Assembly: GCF_903772925.1 (NCBI RefSeq) | Contig: NZ_LR812090.1 | Span: 3,494,599-3,558,598, forward strand | DNA length: 64,000 nt | Origin: Alteromonas macleodii | GTDB lineage: Bacteria; Pseudomonadota; Gammaproteobacteria; Enterobacterales; Alteromonadaceae | Reading direction: 5' to 3' | Part shown: positions 46,678 through 56,636 of the stretch, in pieces | Position numbering within the stretch: the stretch's first letter is position 1 | Layout of the letters: every line of letters begins with the position of its first letter | Program-made: the position numbers and the translations under genes | Notes under the pieces: generated by a model | What the model was told of the DNA's origin: nothing | The model's database searches: none | What the model saw: the letters and a program-made list of their open reading frames with translations, nothing else

Positions 46678-47880
46678 ATGTCTCGCGTTTTAATTATTGG
46701 TGCTGGCGGTGTTGCGTCGGTAACTGTGAAAAAATGTGCACGTTTACCGCAACATTTCGACGAAATTTACTTAGCAAGCCGCACGGTATCTAAGTGTGAA
46801 GCACTACAACAAGAAGTAGGTGCAGATCGCGTTAAGGGTGTTTTCGCTGTTGATGCCGACAACGCAAAAGAAGTTGAAGCACTTATCAACGAAGTAAAAC
46901 CAGACCTAGTAATCAACCTAGCGTTGCCATATCAAGACCTTCCAATTATGGATGCATGTCTTGCCACTAACACAGATTACCTAGACACCGCCAATTACGA
47001 GCCTAAAGACGAAGCGAAGTTCGAATACTCATGGCAATGGGCTTACCAAGACAAGTTCAAAGACGCAGGCATTATGGCCCTTCTTGGCAGTGGCTTCGAT
47101 CCAGGTGTAACAAACGTATACACAGCGTATGCAGCAAAGCATTACTTCGACGAAATTCACTACCTTGATATCGTGGATTGTAATGGCGGTGATCACGGCC
47201 AGGCTTTCGCGACTAACTTCAACCCAGAAATCAATATTCGCGAAATTACTCAGCGCGGTCGTTTTTGGGAAAACGGTGAGTGGAAAGAAACGGATCCACT
47301 AAGCGTACGTGAAGACCTAGATTACCAAAACATTGGTGTTCGTGCGTCTTACTTGATGTTCCATGAAGAACTAGAGTCTATTGTTAAGCACTTCCCTACG
47401 TTGAAGCGCGCACGCTTCTGGATGACCTTTGGTGATGCTTATCTTAACCACCTGCGTGTACTTGAAGGTATTGGTATGACTAGCATTGAGCCAGTTGAAT
47501 TCCAAGGCCAGAAGATTGTACCTCTAGAGTTCTTAAAAGCAGTACTGCCTAACCCTGGCTCACTTGCTGAAGGTTATAGCGGCATGACGTGCATTGGTAC
47601 TTACATCACAGGTATTAAAGATGGCAAAGAAAAAACTATCTTTATCTATAACAACTGTGACCACGCGAAGTGTAACGAAGAAGTGGGTGCGCAAGCCGTA
47701 TCTTACACCACAGGTGTTCCTGCTATGATTGGCGCGGCGCTTATGCTTAACGGCACGTGGAAAGAAGCGGGTGTTTGGAACATGGAACAATTCGATCCAG
47801 ACCCATTCATGGAAATGCTTAATGAGCACGGCCTACCATGGCACGTTCTTGAATGTGAAAGCAGCCCTTTCACTAAATAA
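46678..47880 (+). CDS. carboxynorspermidine/carboxyspermidine dehydrogenase (saccharopine dehydrogenase family)
   Basis: NADPH-dependent enzyme that condenses aspartate semialdehyde with a diamine (putrescine or diaminopropane) to carboxyspermidine or carboxynorspermidine. 400 aa. Rossmann start LIIGAGGVASVTVKKCARLP; core LLGSGFDPGVTNVYTAYAAKHYFDEIHYLDIVDCNGGDHG is a strong family match. The decarboxylase follows at 48069, which fixes the assignment. Polyamine alternative to the SAM-dependent SpeE route. A strong terminator lies between the two genes, so they may be expressed separately or by readthrough. Confidence 0.92.
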   Translation: MSRVLIIGAGGVASVTVKKCARLPQHFDEIYLASRTVSKCEALQQEVGADRVKGVFAVDADNAKEVEALINEVKPDLVINLALPYQDLPIMDACLATNTDYLDTANYEPKDEAKFEYSWQWAYQDKFKDAGIMALLGSGFDPGVTNVYTAYAAKHYFDEIHYLDIVDCNGGDHGQAFATNFNPEINIREITQRGRFWENGEWKETDPLSVREDLDYQNIGVRASYLMFHEELESIVKHFPTLKRARFWMTFGDAYLNHLRVLEGIGMTSIEPVEFQGQKIVPLEFLKAVLPNPGSLAEGYSGMTCIGTYITGIKDGKEKTIFIYNNCDHAKCNEEVGAQAVSYTTGVPAMIGAALMLNGTWKEAGVWNMEQFDPDPFMEMLNEHGLPWHVLECESSPFTK

Positions 47881-47889
47881 ACGATATCC

Positions 47890-47917
47890 AAGGGCGCTTT
47901 ATTTAGCGCCCTTTTTT
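47890..47917 (+). terminator. intrinsic terminator after carboxynorspermidine dehydrogenase
   Basis: Stem AAGGGCGCT (47890-47898) / AGCGCCCTT (47905-47913), 6-nt loop, with TTTTTT from 47912 on. It lies 10 nt after the stop and before the decarboxylase gene. Confidence 0.9.
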
Positions 47918-48068
47918 GTTATCGCTATAACTGCATTCGAAATAACTCAAATTATCTTAGATTGTTAAACTGCACTAGTCAGCCGCTTTTTGAGCTAAAA
48001 CCTGTTCTGTAATACATTAGACATCTCATTAATGCTGTAAGCAGTTTTATTTTTTGGAGCTTTACCCA

Positions 48069-49199
48069 TTGACCGATTTAACTCAACGCACTGATATTCC
48101 TTCTCCTTGCTATGTGCTGGAAGAAGAAAAGTTAATTAAAAACCTTGAGCTGATGAAACGGGTTCAAGACGAATCAGGTGCCCGCATCATTCTGGCGCTG
48201 AAAGGCTTTTCAATGTGGTCATGCTTCGACATTATTAAACAGTATTTACACGGTGCAACAGCAAGCTCGGTTTGGGAAGCTAAACTCGCAGCAGAGATGG
48301 GTAAAGAAGTTCATGCTTATTCTCCAGCGTACAAAGTTAATGACGCTAAGGAACTAGCGAGCCTTGTTAATCATCTGTCTTTCAATAGTTTGTCTCAGTG
48401 GAATACGCATAAAGAAACCTTATCTAACGTTTCGTTAGGCCTTCGCATAAACCCTGAGCATCAAGAGGCAGATACGCCACTGTACGATCCAGCAGCGCCA
48501 GGCTCGCGCTTAGGCATACGCGCCAGTGAACTAGAAGGCGTAGACCTGACGGGTATCGAGGGTTTTCACTGCCACAACCTTTGTGAGTGTGATTCTTTTG
48601 CTACTGCACGCACCCTTGAAGCTATCGAAAAGCGCTTTGGTAAATGGCTTGGTCAATTGAAATGGTTGAACCTAGGTGGCGGTCATCTTATGACCCGAGA
48701 CGGTTATGATGTTGAGCACCTTATTAAAACACTAAAAGACTTTAAAGCCCGTTACCCACACCTAGACGTTATCTTAGAGCCAGGCTCTGCGGTTGCGTGG
48801 CAAACAGGTCCTCTAATTTGCGAAGTGGTTGATATGGTGGAAAATGATGGGGATATCGCTATTTTAGATATTTCAGCCACTGCTCACATGCCTGATGTAT
48901 TAGAAATGCCCTATCGCCCGGCTATTTTAGGTGCAGGTATGCCAGATGAAAAAGCACATAACGTGAAGCTTGGCGGTAATTCCTGCCTTGCCGGTGACGT
49001 CATAGATGTCTATTCCTTCGACACACCGTTAAAAGCAGGCGCTCGTTTGCAGTTCGAAGATATGATGCACTATACCATGGTAAAAACTACCTTTTTTAAC
49101 GGTGTAGAGCACCCTGCTATCGGTATTCTGCGAGCTAACGGCGACTTCGAGCTAGTTCGTGAGTTCAGCTACGAAGACTTTAAGGGCCGTTTGTCTTAA
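48069..49199 (+). CDS. nspC: carboxynorspermidine decarboxylase
   Basis: PLP enzyme that decarboxylates carboxy(nor)spermidine to norspermidine or spermidine. Alanine-racemase-like fold, 376 aa (NspC ~377). PLP lysine K45 in ILALKGFSMWS; the second-half motifs LGIRASELEGVDLTGIEGFHCHNLCE and NLGGGHLMTRDGYD are typical, and GNSCLAGDVIDVYSF carries the conserved Cys. Start is a TTG at 48069, with GGAG nine nt upstream; the frame is open to 48054 without a site. Together with the previous gene it completes the pathway. Confidence 0.93.
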   Translation: MTDLTQRTDIPSPCYVLEEEKLIKNLELMKRVQDESGARIILALKGFSMWSCFDIIKQYLHGATASSVWEAKLAAEMGKEVHAYSPAYKVNDAKELASLVNHLSFNSLSQWNTHKETLSNVSLGLRINPEHQEADTPLYDPAAPGSRLGIRASELEGVDLTGIEGFHCHNLCECDSFATARTLEAIEKRFGKWLGQLKWLNLGGGHLMTRDGYDVEHLIKTLKDFKARYPHLDVILEPGSAVAWQTGPLICEVVDMVENDGDIAILDISATAHMPDVLEMPYRPAILGAGMPDEKAHNVKLGGNSCLAGDVIDVYSFDTPLKAGARLQFEDMMHYTMVKTTFFNGVEHPAIGILRANGDFELVREFSYEDFKGRLS

Positions 49200-49228
49200 A
49201 CGTAGCCCTTCATTAAAAAGTATACCAA

Positions 49229-49261
49229 AAGCTAATTGATCATTATTTGATCAATTAGCTT
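49229..49261. repeat. AT-rich 14-bp inverted repeat
   Basis: AAGCTAATTGATCA (49229-49242) and its exact complement TGATCAATTAGCTT (49248-49261) around TTATT. It is 30 nt after nspC. No T-run follows, so it may be a terminator variant, a repeat element or a binding site. The rest of 49200-49450 shows nothing further. Confidence 0.65.
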
Positions 49262-49450
49262 GTTCCCAATCTTCTCTAGTGCTATTTTGTGGGTGTTGAG
49301 TCGTCAAAAGGGAATTTCGACCTACCGCCCTATTCAAGGTGAGTCTCTAATCTCCGTCGTCTTTTGTTCAACACCGAATTCAGGTGTTGTATCAAACCAT
49401 CAATAATTGCCTGTCTCGGTTATATCTTATCTTTATCAGAGGAATTGATC

Positions 49451-50806
49451 GTGAGAAGGAATAATCTAGGCTCAAACTGTGCAACTCAAGTACACACATT
49501 TGCCAAACCTATTGTATCTGCGCTTAGTGCGCTACTTTTAACTACGGCTTGTATGTCGACAACTCCTTCTATGGGAGGCGGAAGTTCTGGCGCAGTAAGT
49601 GGTGGCGCCGGCGGCGCTACGGCTTCTAATAATAATGCGCAACTAGAGAATTGTGACGAAACACTCGGTACATTAAGTGTTTTTGAAGATACAAGTTTGC
49701 CCTGGTGGTCAGAGTATCGCAGAACTTACCCAAAACTCGGCAGTACCATCCCTGTTATCAGGTTAATGATTCAACAGTCTAACTGTTTTGTTATTGTTGA
49801 GCGTGGTCGTGCTATGAATGCAATGAACACCGAGCGTCAGCTAATGCAATCAGGACAACTTCGCTCTGGTTCTAACATTGGGGGCGGTCAAATGGTAGCA
49901 GCTGATTACACGCTCAGCCCATCAGTACTATTTGCCGAAAAAACGCAGGGTGGTAAAGCCATAGCAGGTGCACTATTTGGTACATTAGGCTCTATCGTAG
50001 GTGGAGGTTTTAGCAAGAATGAAGCGGCTACCTCATTGCTGCTTATAGATAACCGCTCGGGTGTTCAGGTTTCTGCTGCAACAGGCAGTGCCGCAAATCA
50101 TGACTTTAGCTTATTTGGTGGCATGTTTGCTGGCGCAGCCGCAGGCGGCGCTGGCGGCTTCTCAAAGACACCTGAAGGCAAAATGCTAGTAACTGCATTT
50201 GCTGATTCTTTTAACCAGATGGTGATCGCACTTCGCTCTTACAAAGCGCAAGAAGTTGAAGGTGGTTTAGGTAAAGGTGGAAAGCTAACTGTGGGCGGTG
50301 CAGATGATGCCATGCCGGAGGCTACCGACGCACCGGCGATAACCACCTCAACAACAACCACTGCCGTTTATGTTGACAATACTCCCTCTAGGGTTACCGT
50401 CTCAGATCGCAAGTCTTATAACTTTGATGTAGATGAGTACGATGAGAAAGCCTTCAATAGGTACTACGACTGGCTGAAAAACTATGGCCCGTTAATGACT
50501 GCATTTGTTTCTTTCGACCCAGAGAATAATAACCCTAATTGGCCTGGCGGCATGTCCATGGCGGCAGCTGCTACTATGCTTTTAACTCAGCTAGACTCTC
50601 ATCGCATTGAACTTGAAGCGTGGCCATATGAAGCTAGGGTTCAAGCTTGGAGAAAAATGGGAAAAAGGTTGGAAAGCCACACTGAACTGTTTGAGCGAAA
50701 CCGGACATTAGCGCTTCGAAATGAAAAACTTGACGACGAAGTTCGTCAAGTTATTGAAAGCATACAGGTAGTAACAAAAGAAAGTCTGTTCCCAGAGGGC
50801 ATTTAG
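49451..50806 (+). CDS. CsgG/HfaB-like lipoprotein
   Basis: Outer-membrane-type lipoprotein, 452 aa. GTG start at 49451 with AGAGGA seven nt upstream; the longer open frame from 49364 is not needed. Lipobox LLTTAC with Cys34, then a Gly/Ser/Ala-rich linker. The following ~200 residues resemble the CsgG family (curli secretion pore and relatives): IRLMIQQSNCFVIVERGRAMN, ERQLMQSGQLRSG and GGGQMVAADYTLSPSVLF. The C-terminal ~150 residues (from about FDVDEYDEKAFNRYYDW) match no family I recognise. No csgA/B/E/F genes nearby, so curli are not implied; other secretion or envelope-stress sensing remains open. Confidence 0.8.
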   Translation: MRRNNLGSNCATQVHTFAKPIVSALSALLLTTACMSTTPSMGGGSSGAVSGGAGGATASNNNAQLENCDETLGTLSVFEDTSLPWWSEYRRTYPKLGSTIPVIRLMIQQSNCFVIVERGRAMNAMNTERQLMQSGQLRSGSNIGGGQMVAADYTLSPSVLFAEKTQGGKAIAGALFGTLGSIVGGGFSKNEAATSLLLIDNRSGVQVSAATGSAANHDFSLFGGMFAGAAAGGAGGFSKTPEGKMLVTAFADSFNQMVIALRSYKAQEVEGGLGKGGKLTVGGADDAMPEATDAPAITTSTTTTAVYVDNTPSRVTVSDRKSYNFDVDEYDEKAFNRYYDWLKNYGPLMTAFVSFDPENNNPNWPGGMSMAAAATMLLTQLDSHRIELEAWPYEARVQAWRKMGKRLESHTELFERNRTLALRNEKLDDEVRQVIESIQVVTKESLFPEGI

Positions 50807-50823
50807 TTTTTAATACGTTTTAA

Positions 50824-50848
50824 CCGAAGCCGCAAATTGCGGCTTCGG
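50824..50848. terminator. hairpin between CsgG-like gene and 87-aa gene
   Basis: Twelve-bp inverted repeat CCGAAGCCGCAA (50824-50835) / TTGCGGCTTCGG (50837-50848), effectively a 10-bp stem with a 5-nt loop. No T-run directly after on either strand. Between convergent genes. Confidence 0.55.
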
Positions 50849-50883
50849 CTCTCAATACTATTGATACTAGTAACGTATTATAG

Positions 50884-51147
50884 CTATACCACACCACTAC
50901 CCGAAGTAGCTTCAGATTTATCAATCTCTCCTTCAGCTAGGACGTCATCACCGAGTTCTATTTTAAAAGTTGTACCTGGCTTCCCCTGCAGGCTGTAGCG
51001 AAAGCCGTACATCTCACCCTCGTTTAATGAAACGTCCGTCACATCATTTGGGTGAATTAAATCGTAAACGCCAGAGTCATTCGCTTGAGAGAATATATCT
51101 ACCAGCCATTTGCCATCAGACATGGTGATCTTAAGTGTCTTTGTCAT
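50884..51147 (-). CDS. hypothetical protein, 87 aa
   Basis: No family recognised. Small acidic soluble protein (KITMSDGKWLVDIFSQANDSG ... ELGDDVLAEGEIDKSEA) with GGAGACGCAG upstream of the ATG at 51147. Composition and codon use look real. The strand pattern suggests a small beta barrel. It is 101 nt from rsmI on the same strand (51148-51247 empty). Confidence 0.65.
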   Translation of the reverse strand: MTKTLKITMSDGKWLVDIFSQANDSGVYDLIHPNDVTDVSLNEGEMYGFRYSLQGKPGTTFKIELGDDVLAEGEIDKSEATSGSGVV

Positions 51148-51247
51148 CTGCGTCTCCTTTAGTAACCAGTCTCTTTACCTTGGACTACCATACAAAATAC
51201 TTTGTATTTCGCCGATGACGCTTAAGATCAATCTTTCTTAACGCAAA

Positions 51248-52084
51248 CTACCCTTTTGCATCTAGTCCTGCTTGATATAATGCATTCTTTTTCAAATTAT
51301 AATGACTTGCTACTACAGCCGCGGCTTTTTTCAACGGCATGTACTCGCACAAAGTTTGCAGTAAGGACATTGCTTCACTAGGTATCGCCTGTTCATTTAC
51401 CTTGGCTGGACCTATCATCACTACAAATTCGCCTTTTTGATGTGCTGGATCGGCGTTGAGATAATCAATCACATCTTGAGCGCTGCCGCTCACATAGGTT
51501 TCAAAAGTTTTAGTCAACTCTTTAGCTACAACAATGTGGCGTTCGCCTAATACACGCTGAATGTCAGTAACCGTATCTAGAATCCTTCGTGGGGCTTCAT
51601 AGTAAACTGTCGTGAAAGTTCTATCTAATAGCGCTGATAGTACACCCTCCCGCGCTTGGGTTTTAACCGGCAAAAAGCCTTCAAAAGTGAATTTATCTGT
51701 AGGCAGTCCTGATGCGCTTAATGCAGTAATTGCGGCACATGGTCCCGGCAAAGCACTAACTGGAATACCTTGCTCGCGGCATTTACGCACTAAAACAAAA
51801 CCAGGGTCGCTGATAAGTGGTGTGCCCGCATCACTTATCAAAGCAACAGATTCACCGCCTTTCAAACGTTCGCAAAGCATAGCTGTACGTTTATCTTCAT
51901 TATGTTCGTGAAGTGAAAGGGTTTTAGTTCCAATACTAAAGTGCTGTAGAAGTCGCGCGCTATGACGGGTGTCCTCAGCAGCAATCCAGTTAACTTCACT
52001 TAATACGCGAATTGCTCTAGCACTGATGTCATCTAAGTTGCCAATAGGCGTAGGAACAATATATAGAGTGGCGGTGTCTGTCAT
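51248..52084 (-). CDS. rsmI: 16S rRNA (cytidine(1402)-2'-O)-methyltransferase
   Basis: Methylates the 2'-O of C1402 of 16S rRNA in the 30S subunit with SAM. Tetrapyrrole-methylase fold, 278 aa (E. coli 286). Signatures LYIVPTPIGNLDDISARAIRVL, AEDTRHSARLLQHF, SDAGTPLISDPGFVLV and YYEAPRRI. Divergent from lpoA across 141 bp, the conserved gammaproteobacterial layout. Confidence 0.96.
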   Translation of the reverse strand: MTDTATLYIVPTPIGNLDDISARAIRVLSEVNWIAAEDTRHSARLLQHFSIGTKTLSLHEHNEDKRTAMLCERLKGGESVALISDAGTPLISDPGFVLVRKCREQGIPVSALPGPCAAITALSASGLPTDKFTFEGFLPVKTQAREGVLSALLDRTFTTVYYEAPRRILDTVTDIQRVLGERHIVVAKELTKTFETYVSGSAQDVIDYLNADPAHQKGEFVVMIGPAKVNEQAIPSEAMSLLQTLCEYMPLKKAAAVVASHYNLKKNALYQAGLDAKG

Positions 52085-52225
52085 AACAGTGGTTAAGTCT
52101 TACGTTAAATTGAAAGGTTATGCGATAAGTGTATCACGCCATTAGTCCAGATTATGCTGGCAAGCGTAGATTTTCACACTGGTTAAGATAAACTTGACCT
52201 ATAACGATGTAAAAGGAATGAAACT

Positions 52226-54241
52226 GTGCGTCATATCGGACAATCTGGAAAAATCTTTACGCTATCAGCCATTGCTTCGGTATTGGTATTATCGGGTTGT
52301 GGGAGCACGCCAAAAACTCAGTCGAAACCTGTAGTAGTGGAACCTACTCCAATTGAAACCACCCAGGTTGAAGAGAATGTCACGCCTGAGCACAAACTTC
52401 TAGAGGCTAAGAAGGTATGGGAACGCACCCGCGATAAAGAACAGCGTAATAGCTTATTACTGCAAGCTGCTGACTTATACCTTCAAAACCAACAACCTGT
52501 ATTAGCGCAGCAGGTGTTGTTTGAAGTTAAAGAAGATGGTGTGTCAGAACGCAACCACTCGTACTATTCCCTTTTAGTTACCAAAGCCTATGCAGGAATG
52601 CCTGATGCGTCAGCAGATGAATTACTGGCAATGCTGGACGGAGTAATGGGTACAGGTGAAACTGCATTTCAAAAAGCAGAACTTCAAACTCAGCTGTACT
52701 CACAGCAAGGTAATTTTGCAGCAGCAGCCAATAGCGTGCTACAAACGAATTTGTCAGACGAAGATAAAGTACAGCGGGTGTGGCAGTGGCTCACTTCCAT
52801 ACCGACAGAAACGCTTTCAACAGTAGGAAAAACGTACCCCTCTCTTTCCCCTTTCATCACGCTTCGCGAGTTGACTGAAGCGAATGCTTCATCGCCCGCG
52901 ACATTGACAACAGAACTTCAAAATTTTCAGCAAGTTTATCGTGGCCACATTTTAGAAACGACCTTGCCTGACAATGTGCTTAAAGCAACACAGCTTATCG
53001 ATGCAGGCGCCAATGATATTGCAGTATTGCTGCCACTCTCTGGGCGCTTAGCGCGTACGGGGCAAGTAGTAAAAAATGGTATAATGTCGGCCTATTACAC
53101 TGATGTTGAAAAACGTCAAGATGAACACTTACTGCCACGCCTGCGTTTTATTGACACAAATGGCGTTGATACGCAGCACCTCCTTGATGAAATTGGCGAC
53201 ACCAAATTTATTGTCGGACCGCTGCTGAAAGATACCGTAGAGAATTTGATCCCCAACTTGCCTGTTGGGGTGAACGTACTAGCATTGAATCGTCTAGAAG
53301 AACTGATAGACCAAGTAAATGCAAACGAAACTCCGACCAAAAGTAGATTAACGACATCATCAAACTCTACGTTAGATAGTGGCACTGATTCGGCGGGAAG
53401 CATACTGACGGATACAGAGACCCAAGAAGAGTTGCATGCACTGGATCTAGCCACTTCGTTGAACTATTTCGGTCTTGCACCAGAAGATGAAGCCAAGCAG
53501 CTTGCTGAATATATCTTCAACAAAGGCTACCGTGCACCTATCGTTATTGCGGCCCAAAGCAGTTTGTATCAGCGAATGGACACCACGTTCAAAACGCACT
53601 GGAGAGCGCTTAACAATAAAGAGAACAAGCGTCGCACTAACATAACATCGGTTACCTTTAACGACAGTAATTCACTTCGCGAGGGTATCACTCAAGCACT
53701 CGATGTTGCCCAAAGCAATGATCGCATTAATCAAATTGAGTACATGACCAACGATGAAGTATACAATATGCCTCGCAGCAGGCGGGATATTGATGCCATA
53801 GTTGCGTTTGCCTCTCCGCAAGACACAGAGCTGCTAAACCCAATAATTGAAGCGAGCTTAAACCCTTACGACGGTAAGCAAGTTCCTGTTTATGCTACAT
53901 CTCGTTCGATGGACTACGACAGCGGAAAAAACCAATGGCGTGATTTACAAAATGTGCATTTTATCGATATGCCATGGTTAATGCCTTCACACAATTGGCA
54001 ACCTCTTCAGCAAGAGGTCGAGCAGGCTTGGCAAAATCAAAATACCATGCAAAAACGTTTGTTTGCGTTTGGCTTTGATGCCTACCAGCTACTTCCACAG
54101 CTAGGTATGCTCAACACGCTGAAGTACCTTTCACATGAAGGCTTGACCGGAACCCTTTCGCTTAATGAGAAAGGCGAAGTCATTCGCCAGCAGCCTCAAG
54201 CTATGATCCGTAACGAAAAAGTACAGGTGCTGTCGGAGTAA
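52226..54241 (+). CDS. lpoA: penicillin-binding protein activator LpoA
   Basis: Outer-membrane lipoprotein that activates PBP1A for peptidoglycan synthesis. 671 aa. GTG start at 52226 with AAAAGGA upstream. Lipobox VLSGC with Cys25. N-terminal TPR-like domain (about 45-250: EAKKVWERTRDKEQRNSLLLQAADLYL) and C-terminal periplasmic-binding-like domain (about 265-660: AVLLPLSGRLARTGQVVKNGIM). A Ser/Thr-rich insert near residues 370-400 separates strands of the second domain, probably a loop. First of lpoA-yraN. Confidence 0.95.
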   Translation: MRHIGQSGKIFTLSAIASVLVLSGCGSTPKTQSKPVVVEPTPIETTQVEENVTPEHKLLEAKKVWERTRDKEQRNSLLLQAADLYLQNQQPVLAQQVLFEVKEDGVSERNHSYYSLLVTKAYAGMPDASADELLAMLDGVMGTGETAFQKAELQTQLYSQQGNFAAAANSVLQTNLSDEDKVQRVWQWLTSIPTETLSTVGKTYPSLSPFITLRELTEANASSPATLTTELQNFQQVYRGHILETTLPDNVLKATQLIDAGANDIAVLLPLSGRLARTGQVVKNGIMSAYYTDVEKRQDEHLLPRLRFIDTNGVDTQHLLDEIGDTKFIVGPLLKDTVENLIPNLPVGVNVLALNRLEELIDQVNANETPTKSRLTTSSNSTLDSGTDSAGSILTDTETQEELHALDLATSLNYFGLAPEDEAKQLAEYIFNKGYRAPIVIAAQSSLYQRMDTTFKTHWRALNNKENKRRTNITSVTFNDSNSLREGITQALDVAQSNDRINQIEYMTNDEVYNMPRSRRDIDAIVAFASPQDTELLNPIIEASLNPYDGKQVPVYATSRSMDYDSGKNQWRDLQNVHFIDMPWLMPSHNWQPLQQEVEQAWQNQNTMQKRLFAFGFDAYQLLPQLGMLNTLKYLSHEGLTGTLSLNEKGEVIRQQPQAMIRNEKVQVLSE

Positions 54242-54244
54242 GAT

Positions 54245-54586
54245 ATGTCGAAACTGCAAGGGAATGCAGCAGAAGACAAAGCCTGTCAATATCTTGAGGA
54301 ACAAGGTCTTAGGCTTCTGTGTAGAAACTACCGTACGCGACGTGGTGAGTTAGATATTGTAATGCAAGACGGCAATACTATTGTGTGTATTGAAGTCAAA
54401 TACCGGAAACGGAATCACTTTGGCAGTGCAATAGAATTTGTAACGGCTAAAAAGCTAAACCGAATTCATGCTGCGTTTGGCTTCTATTTGTTAGATAATA
54501 ACCTGAATCCAGCATCTACGCCTTTACGGATAGACGTTATTGCCATAGATGGAAGCAATCTTCAGTGGCTAAAGAACATTGGATAG
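54245..54586 (+). CDS. yraN: YraN family (UPF0102) nuclease-like protein
   Basis: Restriction-endonuclease-fold protein, 113 aa, three nt after lpoA. Conserved GNAAEDKACQYLEEQGLRLL, RTRRGELDIVMQDGN and CIEVKYRKRNHFGSA carry the family's E-x-K type active-site residues. Function in vivo unknown; suggested roles in DNA processing are not proven. Usually followed directly by diaA, but here by a glycosyltransferase gene. Confidence 0.93.
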   Translation: MSKLQGNAAEDKACQYLEEQGLRLLCRNYRTRRGELDIVMQDGNTIVCIEVKYRKRNHFGSAIEFVTAKKLNRIHAAFGFYLLDNNLNPASTPLRIDVIAIDGSNLQWLKNIG

Positions 54587-54666
54587 AGGCTCTCACATAT
54601 AGTTTTATAGTTTATGTTCGCTTAAATGGAAGAATATAAGTGTTGGATGTGAACGCGTTTAAGAAT

Positions 54667-54707
54667 AAATGGCAAGGCCTTTGAGTAAGAGCTATGCCAT
54701 TTGTTTT
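54667..54707 (+). terminator. weak hairpin after yraN
   Basis: AAATGGCA (54667-54674) / TGCCATTT (54695-54702), 20-nt loop, then GTTTTATC. May end the lpoA-yraN transcript ahead of the glycosyltransferase gene; the loop is long. Confidence 0.35.
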
Positions 54708-54765
54708 ATCTTAGTTTTACAAGCTTTCTTCTATTTGACGAAAGTGTCTTAGGTTCCTACAAATA

Positions 54766-55854
54766 ATGAGTCACCCCAACAACAAGATGTCGCCCTGTAA
54801 CCTTGATAACCAAGAAATAGAATTAATAGTCGGTAACTCTAGTGCCAACTTTTCTGGTGTAACGTCTACTATGTTGCAAGTGACATCGATACAAAAGCGC
54901 ATGATCAATTTGCGGATCATGGGTAGACACTTTGTCCCGGACCCTTCGATGACAATAACATTCTGGGAAGTCGTTAAAATGTGTCGACGCCCGCTTAGTA
55001 ATGGTAAGTGGCGTATTTTTCACGCACGCCGTGTTGACGAAATGATTCAGGGAGTGCTGCTGAAATACATTTTTCGTGCAAAAATAAAGCTCGTATTTAG
55101 CTCGGCAGCTCAACGAGAGCGTTCCGCTTCCACAGTATGGTTAAGTAATAGGATGGACGCAATTATTGCGATGAGTAACCGTTCCGCACAGTACTTAAAT
55201 AAGCCTCCTGCCAAAATAAATCTCCACGGTGTGCAGATTGATAACTACACGCCAGCAGAAAATAAGCAAAAAGCTTGGCAGTCACTGGGTTACGGTGGAA
55301 AATACGGAATAGGAATTTTAGGTAGAGTAAGAGAGCAAAAAGGAGTTCACCTTTTTGTGGAGGCCTGCATCAAAATATTACCTAAATACCCTGATGTGAA
55401 TGCGGTGGTGGTGGGCGCCATTTCTCCAAGTAACCAAGCGTTTGTAAATCAACTCAAAGAAAAGGTGTCTGAAGCAGGTTTAACTGATCGCATTATTTTC
55501 ACTGGTGAGTTGCCCTTTGAACAGATTCCAAGCATATTCAGTGCATTGTCTCTAGTAAGTGCGCTTAGCTACAACGAAGGCTTTGGTTTAACCGTACCTG
55601 AAGCCATGAGCGCAGGTGCGGCTGTACTAGCAACACAAGCGGGCGCATGGGAAGATATTGTCAGACCAGGCATTGATGGATATATAGTACCTACCAGAGA
55701 CCAGCAAGCTGTCACAGAAAAGATGGATTTACTTCTGTCAGATATGGACAAACTTGCAGAAATGGGCAAAGCCGGACGCGAACACATTGTAAAAAATTTC
55801 AAGGTTGAAGATGAAGCAAGAAACTTAGTCGAGTTCTTTCGCTCGCTTCAATAA
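54766..55854 (+). CDS. GT4 family glycosyltransferase
   Basis: Glycosyltransferase of the GT-B fold, family 4, 362 aa. The C-terminal donor-binding half is well formed: GIGILGRVREQKGVHLFVEA, IIFTGELPFEQIPSIFSAL and the EX7E motif in NEGFGLTVPEAMSAGAAVLA. The N-terminal half (WRIFHARRVDEMIQGVLLKY) fits lipopolysaccharide or exopolysaccharide sugar transferases. Substrate unknown. It sits between yraN and diaA, which are usually adjacent, with 179- and 174-nt gaps and hairpins on both sides, so it appears to be an insertion with its own expression unit. Confidence 0.87.
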   Translation: MSHPNNKMSPCNLDNQEIELIVGNSSANFSGVTSTMLQVTSIQKRMINLRIMGRHFVPDPSMTITFWEVVKMCRRPLSNGKWRIFHARRVDEMIQGVLLKYIFRAKIKLVFSSAAQRERSASTVWLSNRMDAIIAMSNRSAQYLNKPPAKINLHGVQIDNYTPAENKQKAWQSLGYGGKYGIGILGRVREQKGVHLFVEACIKILPKYPDVNAVVVGAISPSNQAFVNQLKEKVSEAGLTDRIIFTGELPFEQIPSIFSALSLVSALSYNEGFGLTVPEAMSAGAAVLATQAGAWEDIVRPGIDGYIVPTRDQQAVTEKMDLLLSDMDKLAEMGKAGREHIVKNFKVEDEARNLVEFFRSLQ

Positions 55855-56025
55855 ATAACGCTTTGGCATTGCAGTAAAGGTTAATGCCACTTGGTATTTA
55901 ATATTAATAATCCAAAGCATAAGCAAATATTTTTCAGATACTGATCATTATATTTAGCCGTGCGTTGTAACTTAGTGCTACAACCACTAAAAGAGATCAG
56001 TAGGCAGTTGAAAACAAAGAGATGA

Positions 56026-56625
<600 letters not shown>

Positions 56626-56636
56626 TCAAATTAACT

